DNA of 64,000 nt from Gyrodactylus bullatarudis (taxonomy: Eukaryota > Platyhelminthes > Monogenea > Gyrodactylidea > Gyrodactylidae), in contig SSNU01000143.1 in NCBI GenBank assembly GCA_012064415.1, positions 62,001-126,000 on the forward strand. Direction: 5' to 3'. This document shows, one piece after another, positions 53,881-64,000 of the stretch. Made by a program: the position numbers and the translations under genes. The notes under the pieces are model-generated. The model saw only the letters and a list, made by a program, of their open reading frames with translations. It had not been told where the DNA came from and made no database searches. Within the stretch, counting starts at the first letter, position 1. Every line of letters begins with the position of its first letter.

Positions 53881-55924
53881 ACATTATTAATATGTATGAA
53901 ATTAACTGTTGGAAGAATCCTGGGAATCTTGGTCCTAACAAGAAGTATTTTATTCTACATTAAATATGTTCTTTAAATAATAAGTATTAATTGAACTCTT
54001 CCTGTAATTATAGTGATACAAAGGACCGGAAGTGATGGGCCATTGAGACATGGTAAAACAACAAAGCGGTATTATTGAGGTATGTTATGAAGTATTTCTG
54101 CATATACTCCTTTTTGGTACATCATTCCCATCAGAAAAATATGGTTGAAATTTTAACAAATAAGAGATGATTTTGTTATTTTGAATAATCAGAACTAAGT
54201 TTAGGAAAATACTATAAGGACCAGTGTAAAACGATATAAGATTCAATTCATTTCCCAAACGGAGCATTTATCTGTATTATGTTTCTGCGAAACGTAGATT
54301 CCGCTCCTCGCATTCCGCTACTATTACGCTCAATATCCCAATATAGATTAGCTTTAAAATTTTTTCAATTTTTTTCTCATACTAGGGTTCCACTTGCTTT
54401 ATTAAATTTTATTATTTATCTTCCAACTTCAATACTCATAATAACATGGTTTTTGTGCATTTCCTTGAGAGAAATGTTTCTCGGGATAATTTATCAACTT
54501 TTTCAAATAAATGAAATGATAAAGAGGCTTACTTTTTTCTACAGAATGATTAATGGTTTTTGAAAAAAACTAACACATCTCTGAAATATTTACTGTACCG
54601 TTTAAGCCACCAAATGAAAATTAAATTTGACATGAAAACTTCCAACCCATTTTTTTTTATTGGTAAAACACTTCTTGCGAATTTTTTGATGCCATATTGC
54701 ACAGTATCAGCTTGAAATAAAATTAATACACTAAACTTCCTAAAAAATGTATGAGAGTTAAACCAGGACTATAAGGACTATTTTGCTTGATTACTTATGA
54801 GTAGGAGTATGAAATTTATATTTTTTTATAAAATATAATAAATTTTTTTGCTAAATACCGAGAAGCCAATTTATTAGGATTTCAGAAGAATCTATGCGAA
54901 GAAGAATGCGAAAAGGTAGAGAATCTCAGCTTGAAGTAGTTCTTGTTAATTATTAAGAATCCATATTAGTAAAGTTGAGTTTGAGGGAATCAAATCACTA
55001 TTTCAGATGAAAGCATGTTCGAAGAAAAATGTTTACCCAAATGTTTGGGGGACATACGGGGTCCTGGGAATGCATTCCATAACATTAGTCATTAATGGCT
55101 CATTGCACAAGTAATGTGGATAATAACCTCACCCCATGTGAGAAAAATAGTCAGAAAGATTTTCTCAATTTTTAATTTCAAGAAGATTTTTAAAGTTGCT
55201 TTCTGCAAATTCTATAAATAGAATTCTAGAAATAGCCCTACCAAACATGGTATGGAAATGATCAGCAGAAAAATCTCTTCTAAAAGGTATTAATTTAGTT
55301 GTTATTCTTTTAAGCCTATTTTTGGGTAAATATGTCTGCTTACGAAAGAGATTTTTGAGAGGTGGAAATTGGGGGATAACTTTTACACAGTTATTAAAGA
55401 GGGAGTACTGTAGGTGACTTTTGTTTTGCTTACTCTCCCCTTTTATTTTCTCATTCAATATGTCTGTGTACCATTGTTCTTTTCTTTCAGAGATATGAAT
55501 CGATTTGAACGGAGTCCTACATTTTCATTTAATGACAAACAATTGTTCCCCGAATGAGATTCAGGTTTTGATGAAAAATTTATTGTGAGGATTGGAAGAC
55601 AAGTGAGTAATTAGTAATAAAGCTTCTATTTCACCGGTTCACATAATACTTTTACACCGGCTGGATATACATACAGAATTATTAATAAAATTAAGATCCT
55701 CTGATAGGTTCAATCACTTCCCGGATTTAATAAAGAACATTTTTGTGATGTAGTGGGGATCATACGTTTAGGGCGTCTTTCTTCTCTTTAGGTAATGATC
55801 TAACGTAGATCGATTGATTTTATTTGGGCAAACGTAGAGAGCATTTTAAGAATAATAAGGATGCTGAAAGTTAGAGGAATAAGCGCTTTATTTCAGGCAT
55901 ACTCACCAGCCTCTTACATGCTAA
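53881..55924. other. Unassigned stretch with two unexplained open frames
   Basis: 54279-54563 (+, 94 codons) is hydrophobic (LALLNFIIYLPTSILIITWF) and could be a membrane-protein scrap or chance. 55165-55458 (-, 97 codons) is basic (KNLFRKQTYLPKNRLKRITT, FRRDFSADHFHTMFGRAISR) with coding texture and might be a transposon N terminus. Neither is recognised. Confidence 0.3.
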
Positions 55925-56045
55925 ATAAATACTTACGTTTGAGTGATACACGTAGATGTTTTAAAACATCCGAGAATCCATTTTAAACAAATAATTTAAA
56001 AATATATGAAAAAATATATTTATAACCAAATGTGCATTAGGCTAG
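55925..56045 (-). mobile_element. Penelope-like 3' tail fragment
   Basis: The minus strand reads GCACATTTGGTTATAAATAT and GGATTCTCGGATGTTTTAAA then ACGTGTATCACT, matching the tails of copies 2 and 3. No coding part. Confidence 0.6.
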
Positions 56046-57165
56046 CTGCTTTTCGGTGAAAAAATTGTTGATTTGATTGAGCAGACCATATTTTTCAGAA
56101 ATAGTTTTCAGTGCTGAAAAATAATATAAAATTCATCTTCTCTGAAATTGCGTCCTCACAGATTAATCCCTAATTTTTTTTGAATTTGAAGTTTACAAAT
56201 TAAATGCAAGAATTATTCAAACAAAATAAATATTTTCGAAAATCACTGTTTTAATAATGGCTATTATTCAATTAATTGATTAGAATTAAAGTTTAATTAT
56301 TAAATTGTACAATAATTTATAAGCCTTCAACTTAAGCTGTTCAAATATCAGTAACATTCTCATCTATCTATTATAATTCGTTATCCGCCACATTATTCCA
56401 TTTTTCTTATATCATGAAAAACTTTATTAACATTCAGTTTATCCACGAATCATTTTAATAATTAAGATAAGACAAATTTTAATTTAAGCAAATTACAGTT
56501 TATCTATTGTATTTCTACACTCCGAAATACAAAAGGTATTGAGTTGAAACTGTTAAGTCTTATTTATTACTTATTGTGGAAACAAAATATCTCTCAAATA
56601 TAACTTAATAATTTTATTCTCATCGAGAAAACCTTTAGAATAAGTCAAAGAACTTTAAAACATTTATTCAGTCAATTAATGCCATCAAATCATTAATTTT
56701 TATATGATATCTGTTGATCAAATTCTGATAAATCCTGAATTTATTGTTTTACATTGATTCTTCAAAAAGCCTTATCATTGGCTCAAACAGAAATAATCAT
56801 TTAGACCAATTTAAACAGTTTTTATTAAGCCTTGATGGATCAGAAGCATTTTCATAGCTCATGAATCATAAGGCAGATTATACAGCGTAGCATTACTTAA
56901 AGATTATTTAAACCGTGGAGCTCTTATGAGCTGAATAAAAATCCGAATTATGGGGAGAATCATGTTCTGGTTGAAATATATTCATAGTAAATTTTATCCT
57001 GTAATTTCATTGTGATTCAACACTAGTAGATTCTATTTTTAACAACACTGCTTCTGTGTAAACATTTTAAATATTACGCGAATAGAAACAACAGCAAGAT
57101 TTAATTAAAACAACTTATATGAACAAAAAGAAAGATTCAAAATTATGGATGTATAAAATTAGCTT
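56046..57165. other. Unassigned spacer
   Basis: Very AT-rich; nothing recognised. Confidence 0.35.
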
Positions 57166-57169
57166 AGCA

Positions 57170-57960
57170 ATACAATGATTGAATTTAATTTTTGTAAATG
57201 TAAAAAAACATTATTCGAAAATTGAAAACAATTTACAATTTACAAAGAAATAGTTAAAGTTAAAGAATATAAGATTCATGAATGGAAACAAGAATAGCAT
57301 GTAAGCTGAAAAAAGCACCAAAAAACCTTCAATAAATAGCAAAAATGACGAGTAAAAGGTGAAAAAGCTCACATAGGCCATGGTAGTTGGAGATTAAACG
57401 AATAACTCTTTTGAACACACAAATTAGGTCCTCTCCTGGATTCTTAAATACATACAAACTAGAAATCAAAGCAGCATGGTTGGAGATTTTTCTTGAGGGC
57501 CGAGTAAATCCTTGGATTAAACTGAATAATCTCTGAGTTTTAAATACAATTTTCAATTGTATATTGTCATAATGTTTATCGATGAGATTGTTCAGTTTTA
57601 TCCTAACATCAATACTAAAACCATCACCTTTGAAGTTTAGTTTCATGAAAATTTTTGTTTCGCCTTCCTCTGTATTGACAACTTTATCTCTTACCAACGG
57701 TTGATTGATGAACTTGTCCACAAATTTGGCTGGATAACCATTTTCCATTTAACAAGACTCTATTTCTCTTGGTATATCTTCCGGACTAGCAATCCTTCGT
57801 ATTCTCTTCCAATTATATCAATTACTAAGCCAACTTAATGTGAAACTGGACTAAAACTGGCATAATGGAGATATTTGCCATTTTCAGTCTTTTTCTTGAA
57901 AATGTTCCTTAAAATTGATCCGTCTTCACATCTGGTTAGCTTGACATCTAGGAAACTTAA
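57170..57960 (-). mobile_element. Penelope-like element, degraded (copy 7)
   Basis: Frame 57329-57748: MENGYPAKFVDKFINQPLVR, then MKLNFKGDGFSIDVRIKLNN and YDNIQLKIVFKTQRLFSLI. The nuclease core is deleted and the frame runs on into the 3' end (NYHGLCELFHLL). Upstream, about 57860-57960 reads KKTENGKYLHYASFSPVS and a RT C-terminal scrap (SFLDVKLTRCEDGS). Confidence 0.8.
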
Positions 57961-57984
57961 AATACCGTTAGACTTTCTTTCCAT

Positions 57985-58200
57985 AGATCAAACTGGTATA
58001 AATATCATGGACTGGCCCCCTAGAAGTTCTAAACTCAACCCAATTGAGAACATCTCAGAAAGTTTACAAAAATAGGAAACAATACAGAAATATACAAGAA
58101 CTGAAAGATGTCATCACTAAAGAGTGGGATGCTTTTTGATAAGATGTATCAAAGATGTCATTGATTTCATTGAAAATAAAGGGGATTTCTTGAAATAAAC
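57985..58200 (+). pseudogene. Tc1-type transposase, C-terminal scrap
   Basis: INIMDWPPRSSKLNPIENIS matches the family's DWPARSPDLNPIENxW block; the catalytic Glu is present but Trp and the preceding Asp are lost. KEWDAF and further out-of-frame C-terminal residues follow. Different sequence from the intact element at 17471. Confidence 0.7.
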
Positions 58201-58724
58201 GAGTAAAAACATAAATATTGCGTTTTGAATCTTAATAGAATATAGTATTTTTGAATTTGAATACCGTTTGAATCAAATACCGTTGATTGAATTTGTGAAA
58301 ATAACAATATCAAAATGTTGTATGAGCTATAAAAATTCTATTGATATGTGTTTTATTAAAATTGGATGTAGAATAAGGAAGTTAAAGGGAAAATTAAAGT
58401 GAAAACCTGAATTTTGCGACCGCTATATAAACCTAATAGGAACATCTGATATCACATTGTTTCATGATTGGCGTGTAGTGGTGATTATTGGTTCCCACAA
58501 TAAGTGAGAGATAATGGTATATGAATTATACAAAATATGTGTTAATATCTCTGGTTATGATGTAGAATTTTAGGAATTATATGTAATGTCATTAAACTAA
58601 ATTACTAAAGATTTCGAATAATGTGAGTTATCAATATATTCGTTTCTTTTTTTTTGTTTGTTGGGAAAGAACTGCCGATCTTTTTTTTTGATTTCCAGAA
58701 GAGGTTTTAGTAACAGTTTTTTAG

Positions 58725-58952
58725 GGGATGGTAATATTTTAAAAATAAAGATAAGAAAAAATGTATATAAAAGGTTTATTGACATGGCTCAAAATTAGAA
58801 CAACCGGAGAAGTAAGAAACAAACCAACTCAAATAAGCAGCCAACCAAAAGAAACGAGAAAACGTAACAGAACTTCAGATACTTTAGCACCAGTCAATGA
58901 ACCTTTTATATACATTTTTTCTTATCTTTATTTTTAAAATATTAACCATCCC
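58725..58952. mobile_element. Hairpin MITE-like element, 228 bp
   Basis: Arms 58725-58783 and 58893-58952 are inverted copies with one mismatch and one indel (GGGATGGTAATATTTTAAAA / TTTTAAAATATTAACCATCC). The 109-bp centre is not repeated. No target duplication was identified. Confidence 0.75.
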
Positions 58953-58965
58953 TTGACCCTAGTTC

Positions 58966-59490
58966 TGGAAATACAAAAAATTCCATTTATTGCAAATGGG
59001 GGTGTATACACCCCCAATCTAAAAGCGATTAAAGTTTAAAAGAAAAATATAAATATAATGAAGAGGATTTATTCATCTATAGCAATTTTCACATATTACA
59101 GCATAATGATCTTTACAAGGGAAGTTCTCACACTTCGAACATTTTTTATAACCTGATCTATCGAGATTACGTGGACAAATAGTGCATCTCTTTTACCTTA
59201 AACAAGTTTAGGCATTTTTGAAGGAGGTTCATCATTGATAGAGATTTCTAATAAACTTCGATCCCGTTTGTTTGTTCTTTTTATTAGCAGACTCTTACTG
59301 AGGTTCTTCAAAAAAACTCTTCGAGATTGCTTCCATTAGCATCAACAAATGCTGGATATTTCATACAATGAAGAACATACGCATTGTAAGCAGCCAGGTC
59401 TAGTATATTCCAAAATAATGCTAGGGGCTATCGCCTTGTACCTCTTTTACAACTATAGTATCGAACAAGTTGATCCAGTGTATCTGTTGT
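58966..59490 (-). pseudogene. piggyBac-like transposase, C-terminal remnant with terminal palindrome
   Basis: The minus strand reads DTLDQLVRYYSCKRGTR, ALFWNILDLAAYNAYVLHCM near 59340-59480, then after frameshifts the Cys-rich finger KRCTICPRNLDRSGYKKCSK, CENFPCKDHYAVICENC near 59080-59200. Distal to it, 58998-59015 is the perfect palindrome GGGGGTGTATACACCCCC. A related CATACACCCCC block followed by AAACTAGGGTTT at 61192-61220 mirrors CCCTAGTTCTGG at 58957-58968, so one element may span 58957-61220. Confidence 0.75.
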
Positions 59491-59509
59491 GCCGAATTTG
59501 GATAAATTT

Positions 59510-59640
59510 GCCGATTATGCATAATCGGCAAAAATCTGACGAATATGGATAAATTTATTCAAATTCGTCAAGTTTTTGCCGATTATGCATAATCTGCAAG
59601 AATTCCATTGCCGATTTTGGATAATAATACATTTCAGGGT
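59510..59640. repeat. Cluster of palindromes
   Basis: 59510-59529 is the perfect palindrome GCCGATTATGCATAATCGGC. A one-mismatch copy is at 59579-59598. Between them GACGAATATGGATAAATTT and its mirror AAATTCGTC form another hairpin. Confidence 0.7.
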
Positions 59641-59761
59641 GGAGCGGACATCCATCTATGCAATCGTGTATGCGATATGTATTTAAGCTTTATCATAAAT
59701 ATTAAAAGGTCTTTTAACTAAAATTTTTTATTTATAAAATTAACAGTTATTTATGATGAAT

Positions 59762-60990
59762 TTAATTCTTATTTTCACAATTTATTTTTTGATGACACTT
59801 CGAATTACACAGAACAAGATTTTTTATACATTTGCACATTCTTGAGTTGCATCCCTTTAGACAATTGCATCTAAAAAAGCCTTGTCCTCCAGATCGTGAC
59901 TGACCAGTATTTGCAGCTCTTATACTAACAGGGTTTTCTGAAGTCATGTCCTTTGAAATCAATTTTTCTGGTAGAATTCTAACTTGTCCGAATCCTAATA
60001 TGCCTTGAATCGAACCCTGTTCTGTTGCAACTTTATATCCGTTTTCTCGAACTTCTGTCACAATACCAATAAGATTTCGGTCATCAACTCTGGATCGGTC
60101 TATCTCTGGAATAGGTATGCTTACATTATCTCCAACTGAAGCCTTTGCAATTGAGCTATTGGACAGCATATTCTCTGCAGCTTCGTGCAAGCTTGATTTG
60201 GATTTTTCACGAAGATCAACGATAAAGTCTGCTCTTTCTTGAAAATAATGAAAAATTTAATATAATTTGTGAATATAACTATCAATTGGAAAATTAAACT
60301 TACGATTGGCCATTTCAAAGTTATCTTCAAAATCTTCTTCTTGACTTGAAAATGAGTCTTCTAATGTTTCGAGATCATTTTCCTGTAGGTATTCAATTCC
60401 AAATAGACATTTATATGGTGTCGTTTTAATTGTCCGATGAAAACGATTATTTTTTATCGCTTGTATTTTTCGAACACCTTTTGCCCATTCTTTGGTCTCA
60501 TTATCGTCAAGCCATTTCCTAAGGATATCTTCTATGTCTCTATTTGCCCGTTCAACTGAGCCTTGAGATTGACTATGTCTCGGTCTTCCATGTACTATTT
60601 TTAGGAAACTTCTGGAGCTTTTTTCGTTTTTAATGGTCTTAGTAGAACATATTTGGTAAAATGATCTTGATATACCATCATAAATTTGAAATCTCCATCC
60701 GGAGAAGACTGAAAATCTATTAAATCTACCTGCTTCTTTGATTAAAATTGTTTGAAACTATTGGCTTCACAACTATCCCTTTTTTCTTCGAGCAAATATT
60801 TCTGGCACAAACTTGACAGAGGGATATGTAAAGATTGATTTGTTCATAAGTAATGTTTTCGTACTCTTTATCAACCTGAAATTTGGTCATCTTCCGTCCT
60901 CCGTGACCACATTTTTCATGGCATATTCAACAATAAAAGGATTGTTCGAGATGAATAAAAGCTAACATGTAAACAGCTTAGATCGTCAGA
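59762..60990 (-). pseudogene. KRBA2-like / Ginger-type integrase, broken
   Basis: The minus strand reads, across frameshifts from 60990: GIVVKPIVSNNFNQRSRQVD, LIDFQSSPDGDFKFMMVYQD, HFTKY (catalytic Asp region); IVHGRPRHSQSQGSVERANR (catalytic Glu in VERANR); EYLQENDLETLEDSF. The frame 59762-60190 then has GDNVSIPIPEIDRSRVDDRN, LIGIVTEVRENGYKVATEQG, and the C-terminal finger FFRCNCLKGCNSRMCKC, LCNSKCHQK. It fits the integrase family found in Ginger DNA transposons and the vertebrate-domesticated KRBA2. The middle Asp of the triad falls in a region that is not intact. Confidence 0.75.
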
Positions 60991-61721
60991 ATACTCTGGG
61001 GTGTGTAAGCCCCATTTCCCATATGTGCAAACATTTTTTAGAATATTTTCATTTTTATGAAAAAATAACATATTTTGATGATTTTTAGTATCCATGATTG
61101 ATAATAAGACTAACTAAGATTACGTAAGGGGTTCAGATGAATTCACTAAAAAAATTCTTTGAGAAATGTTTCAAAAATCATCTGGGGTTGCATACACCCC
61201 CATTTCCAAAACTAGGGTTTAAAAACCATTAATAACACATATTTTGGAAATCAAAAAAAGAAACGAATATATTGATGACTCACATTATTCGAAATCTTTA
61301 GTAATTTAGTTTAATGACATTACATATAATTCCTGAAATTCTACATCATAACCAGAGATATTAACACATATTTTGTATAATTCATATACCATTATCTCTC
61401 ACTTATTGTGGGAACCAATAATTACCACTGAATGCCAATCAATGAAACAATGTGAATTGTACATCATATAAATAAATTAAGCCAAAGCTGAAATTTCGGC
61501 TCAAAATAATGAAAAATAACATATTTAGCGCAAAACAAAAGTCACCTAGCTTCTAAAAAAAATAAATACTTCTACTCATAAATAATCAAGTAAAACAGTC
61601 CGGTTTAACTCTAATGCATTTTTTTGGAGGTTTAGTGTAATTCTATTGAAATCTTATATATCAGCTTATAGTAACACTCCTACCACCTTCAATCTGATTG
61701 ATCGATAGCAGCGATTAGTAA

Positions 61722-61832
61722 TACAGGTAAAACCTCTGTAAAGTGACGAGAGTTGTGTGCATGTGGAAGTACACGTTACTTATATACCATTTCTACCCTA
61801 AAACTCATGAATAATAGACCAATAGAAATTGA
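61722..61832 (-). repeat. Promoter-like repeat, truncated copy C, fused to Ty3 integrase
   Basis: Matches the last ~110 bp of copies A and B (minus sense: ATTTCTATTGGTCTATTATT, TATATAAG, ACAACTCTCGTCACTTTACA, TTTTACCTGTA). The join to integrase codons is at about 61833, so the reading frame runs from integrase into the repeat and stops at 61776. Confidence 0.7.
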
Positions 61833-64000
61833 ATTGCAAGCTCGTAATGCGTCTTTAATGATTTTATGTTGTCGTTCATCAATACCATTAGCCTTGGGAT
61901 TGTAAGCTGATGTGGTTATGTGTTCGATGCCGATGGTTTCACACATTGCTTTAAAATCTTTGCTAGTAAATTGGGAACCTCTGTCACTGATTAATTTCAG
62001 TGGAACACCAAAGCCTGCGATCCAATTGAGTTGAAATTCCTTCATGATGGATTCAGTGGGGATTGCTTCAAGCCACCTCGTAGTGCGATCAGTGATTGTT
62101 AACAAATGAGAATAACCCTTACACTCTGGTAAGTCTGTGACGTCCATATGTACTGTATGAAATCTTTCTGCAGCAGTCCAGATCTCTGTCTTTTCAGTCT
62201 TTAGCATGCGTTTGGGCTTGGAAACTTTGCATTCTGGACAATTGTCGCACCACATGTTGATGTCTTTGCTCATCTTGGCCAGAAGTACAGCTGTCTGATC
62301 AACTGATTTGACGTTCTTCGACCGGGGTGTGCCATACCATGAATGTTGTTGAATGCCACCTTCCGCAAAGGTTCTGGTAGAAATGGTACTTTGGGTTCTC
62401 TTTCAGACATGTGGATTAGCTTTCCTTCGCACAATTTTTAGGATGCCTTTTTGAGAGTTAATAAATTTTAATGCTTCAGGGTGAGAATGTTGCAAGTGGT
62501 TGATGTCCTCTAGTGTTATTTTCGTTTGCGACGTAGCTGTTTGGTTCACAATCAACCTGCTCATAATATCTGCGGGACCGTTTTGATCACCAGGTATATG
62601 CTGTATTGTAAAATCATATTCAGACAAGCGTTGCATTTGGCGTATGACCCTTCGTGGATACTTATCGTTGCAGTTTCGTAATGCATTTATGAGAGGCTTA
62701 TGATCTGTGAATAAAAAGAAATGTCGATCAGTTAAATAAAACTTGAAATTCACTGTTACGGCGTCAGGAATAACCAGTAACTCTTGTTCAAAGACAGGGT
62801 AAACTTTTTCAATGGAGTTCAACTTTCTAGAGAATGTCTCTATCAATACTGGTTCATTATTAATGCGTTGCTCAATGACTGCTCCGATTGCATCACCGGA
62901 GGCATCCGTGTATACAAAGAATGGTTCATCGTAGTCAGGAGTACCTATAACTGGGTTGTTTTTAAACTCTTCCTTGAGTGATTGAAGACTTTTGAGTTGA
63001 CTCTTATCGAGTTGTATTGCCTTAGAGTTGCGCTTAAATTTGGATTCAAAATCAAGAAGGGGATAAAGGTTGGCAGTCTTGCTAGCAAAATTTCTGATAA
63101 ACCGGCGGTGGTAGTTAAATAATCCGAGAATCGATCGTAATTCTCTTATAGTAGTAGGGGTCTTCAATTTGCTTATCTCCTCTAAATTTTCTTTGCATGG
63201 AGTTATACATCCGTGAGATAGTTCATGACCGAGGAAAGAGATTTGCTGTTTTACCCATTCACACTTATCTCTGTTTACGTGTATGCCGTGTTCACAAAGT
63301 TTGGAGAGGATTACACTTATGTGCTCATAATGTTGTTCTTCTGATTCACTGCTGATCAACACGTCATCGATGTACATTGATACAAAATCAAGATCTTGAA
63401 ATATAGAGTCCATGTACCTTTGAAAAGCTTGGCTACTATTCTTGAGCCCATAAGGCATTCTAGTGTATTCGAACAAGCCAAACGGAGTTTTTATTGCAGT
63501 CTTTTTTATACTCTCTTCCGATAATGGGATTTGATGGAATCAATTTCGTCAGATCAAGTTTGGAGTGATATTTCATCCTGGAGGCTTTTTGCAGCAATTC
63601 ATTCACTTTGGGGATTGGGTATTGGTCTTTGAGCGTTAACATGTTTAAGCGTCTGAAGTCGCCACACATTCTGTAGTTACCATCTTTCTTGGGTACCATG
63701 ATCAATGGACTCGACCAGTTGGATTCTGACCTTCGTATGATTCACATGTTCATTAATTCTTGAAAGTGAGCTTTTGCTATCTCGATTTGTTTTGCAGACA
63801 GAACGAATGGATTTCTCTGAGTAGTATATCTTCCAGGAGGGGTGTCAATATGATGCTCTATCTTACACTTCGAGGTCTCTCTACCAATGTTAGGGTTGAA
63901 TATGGAAGTGTATTGAGTTAATAAGCTGGTAATTTTATCATTTTCGATACGTTACACACTTGTACGTTGTTTACAAATGTAGCAGGCTGATAAGGTGATG
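61833..64000 (-). mobile_element. Ty3-type LTR retrotransposon pol (RT, RNase H, truncated integrase), broken
   Basis: Runs off the window. From 64000: IEHHIDTPPGRYTTQRNPF, a stop near 63750, SNWSSPLIMVPKKDGNYRMC, YPIPKVNELLQKASRMKYHS, a frameshift near 63480-63550, then frame 62403-63476 with MFEYTRMPYGLKNSSQAFQR, MYIDDVLISS (RT catalytic YIDD), SILGLFNYHRRFIRNFA, RNase H FFVYTDASGDAIGAVIEQ and FTDHKPLINALRN, and DQNGPADIMSRL. A degraded zinc region (HGMVWHTP; CDNCPECKVSK) leads into integrase: HMDVTDLPECKGYSH, LISDRGSQFTSKDFKAMCET, YNPKANGIDERQHKIIKDAL. DD35E residues are present, but the C terminus is replaced by repeat copy C. Upstream gag and protease are outside. Confidence 0.88.

Larger units (their letters stand above)
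58453..61454. repeat. Long inverted repeat: arms 58453-58700 and 61245-61454
   Basis: The arms match nearly base for base over about 200 bp (CACATTGTTTCAT, ATTATTGGTTCCCACAATAA, GTGAGAGATAATGGTATATG, TTATGATGTAGAATTT, GTAATTTAGTTTAATGAC). The left arm has a short extra segment near its inner edge. Between them lie a hairpin element, piggyBac remnants and a Ginger-like integrase. Confidence 0.85.

Noticed and set aside
1..64000. CRISPR arrays, bacterial operons or viral structural genes
   Set aside because: No regularly spaced repeats of CRISPR type and no prokaryotic gene layout; spliced genes and transposons account for what is seen.

Overview
This is a window of an AT-rich animal genome: five or six multi-exon host genes set in a dense sea of decayed transposons. 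It is eukaryotic because the genes have GT-AG introns, and metazoan because it holds FBXO25/FBXO32-type F-box, FIP1-like, SGTA-like, homeodomain and Kunitz-like sequences. I cannot name the phylum. The most distinctive host feature is a set of extremely short introns (26, 28, 29, 30 and 36 nt) alongside ordinary ones (61 nt to more than 9 kb).

Host genes. At 1427-1803 (+) lie the last two exons of a multi-pass membrane protein, probably a major-facilitator-type transporter. At 2965-3954 (-) are two exons ending in an unusual homeodomain. At 8109-8784 (-) are the first exons of an unrecognised gene, head to head with a six-exon FIP1-like polyadenylation factor (8957-13182, +). FIP1 is convergent with a three-exon SGTA-like TPR co-chaperone (13390-14995, -). 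SGTA is in turn head to head, 107 bp between start codons, with a five-exon FBXO25/32-like gene (15103-31310, +). That gene spans 16 kb because its third and fourth introns (5.7 and 9.3 kb) are full of mobile DNA and even contain a Kunitz-like reading frame.

Mobile DNA. There is a near-intact DD34E Tc1 transposon (17471-19006) and a Tc1-like remnant lacking its catalytic core (25349-26213). piggyBac remnants lie at 5037-7540, 41985-43696, 48540-49375 and 58966-61225. At least seven Penelope-like (reverse transcriptase plus GIY-YIG) copies are scattered from 6 kb to 57 kb. Two LINE copies flank 36.8-44.6 kb, the second running into a 678-base assembly gap. KRBA2/Ginger-like integrase remnants sit at 35.7 and 59.8-61 kb, with related TGTTAC-ended non-autonomous elements at 26774-27317, 35448-36600 and perhaps 39391-40133. 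A Ty3-type pol occupies the right end. A ~725-bp promoter-bearing repeat occurs three times (3955-4679, 40494-41219, 61722-61832). Two broken copies of an uncharacterised invertebrate protein family lie at 34441-35330 and 50971-52833.

How it fits together. The 8-15 kb block is a compact host-gene island with short shared promoters and nearly touching 3' ends. Everything to its right is a nested transposon graveyard through which the F-box transcript must be spliced. Exon calls rest on reading-frame continuity, splice signals and remembered family features; no alignment or transcript was available.
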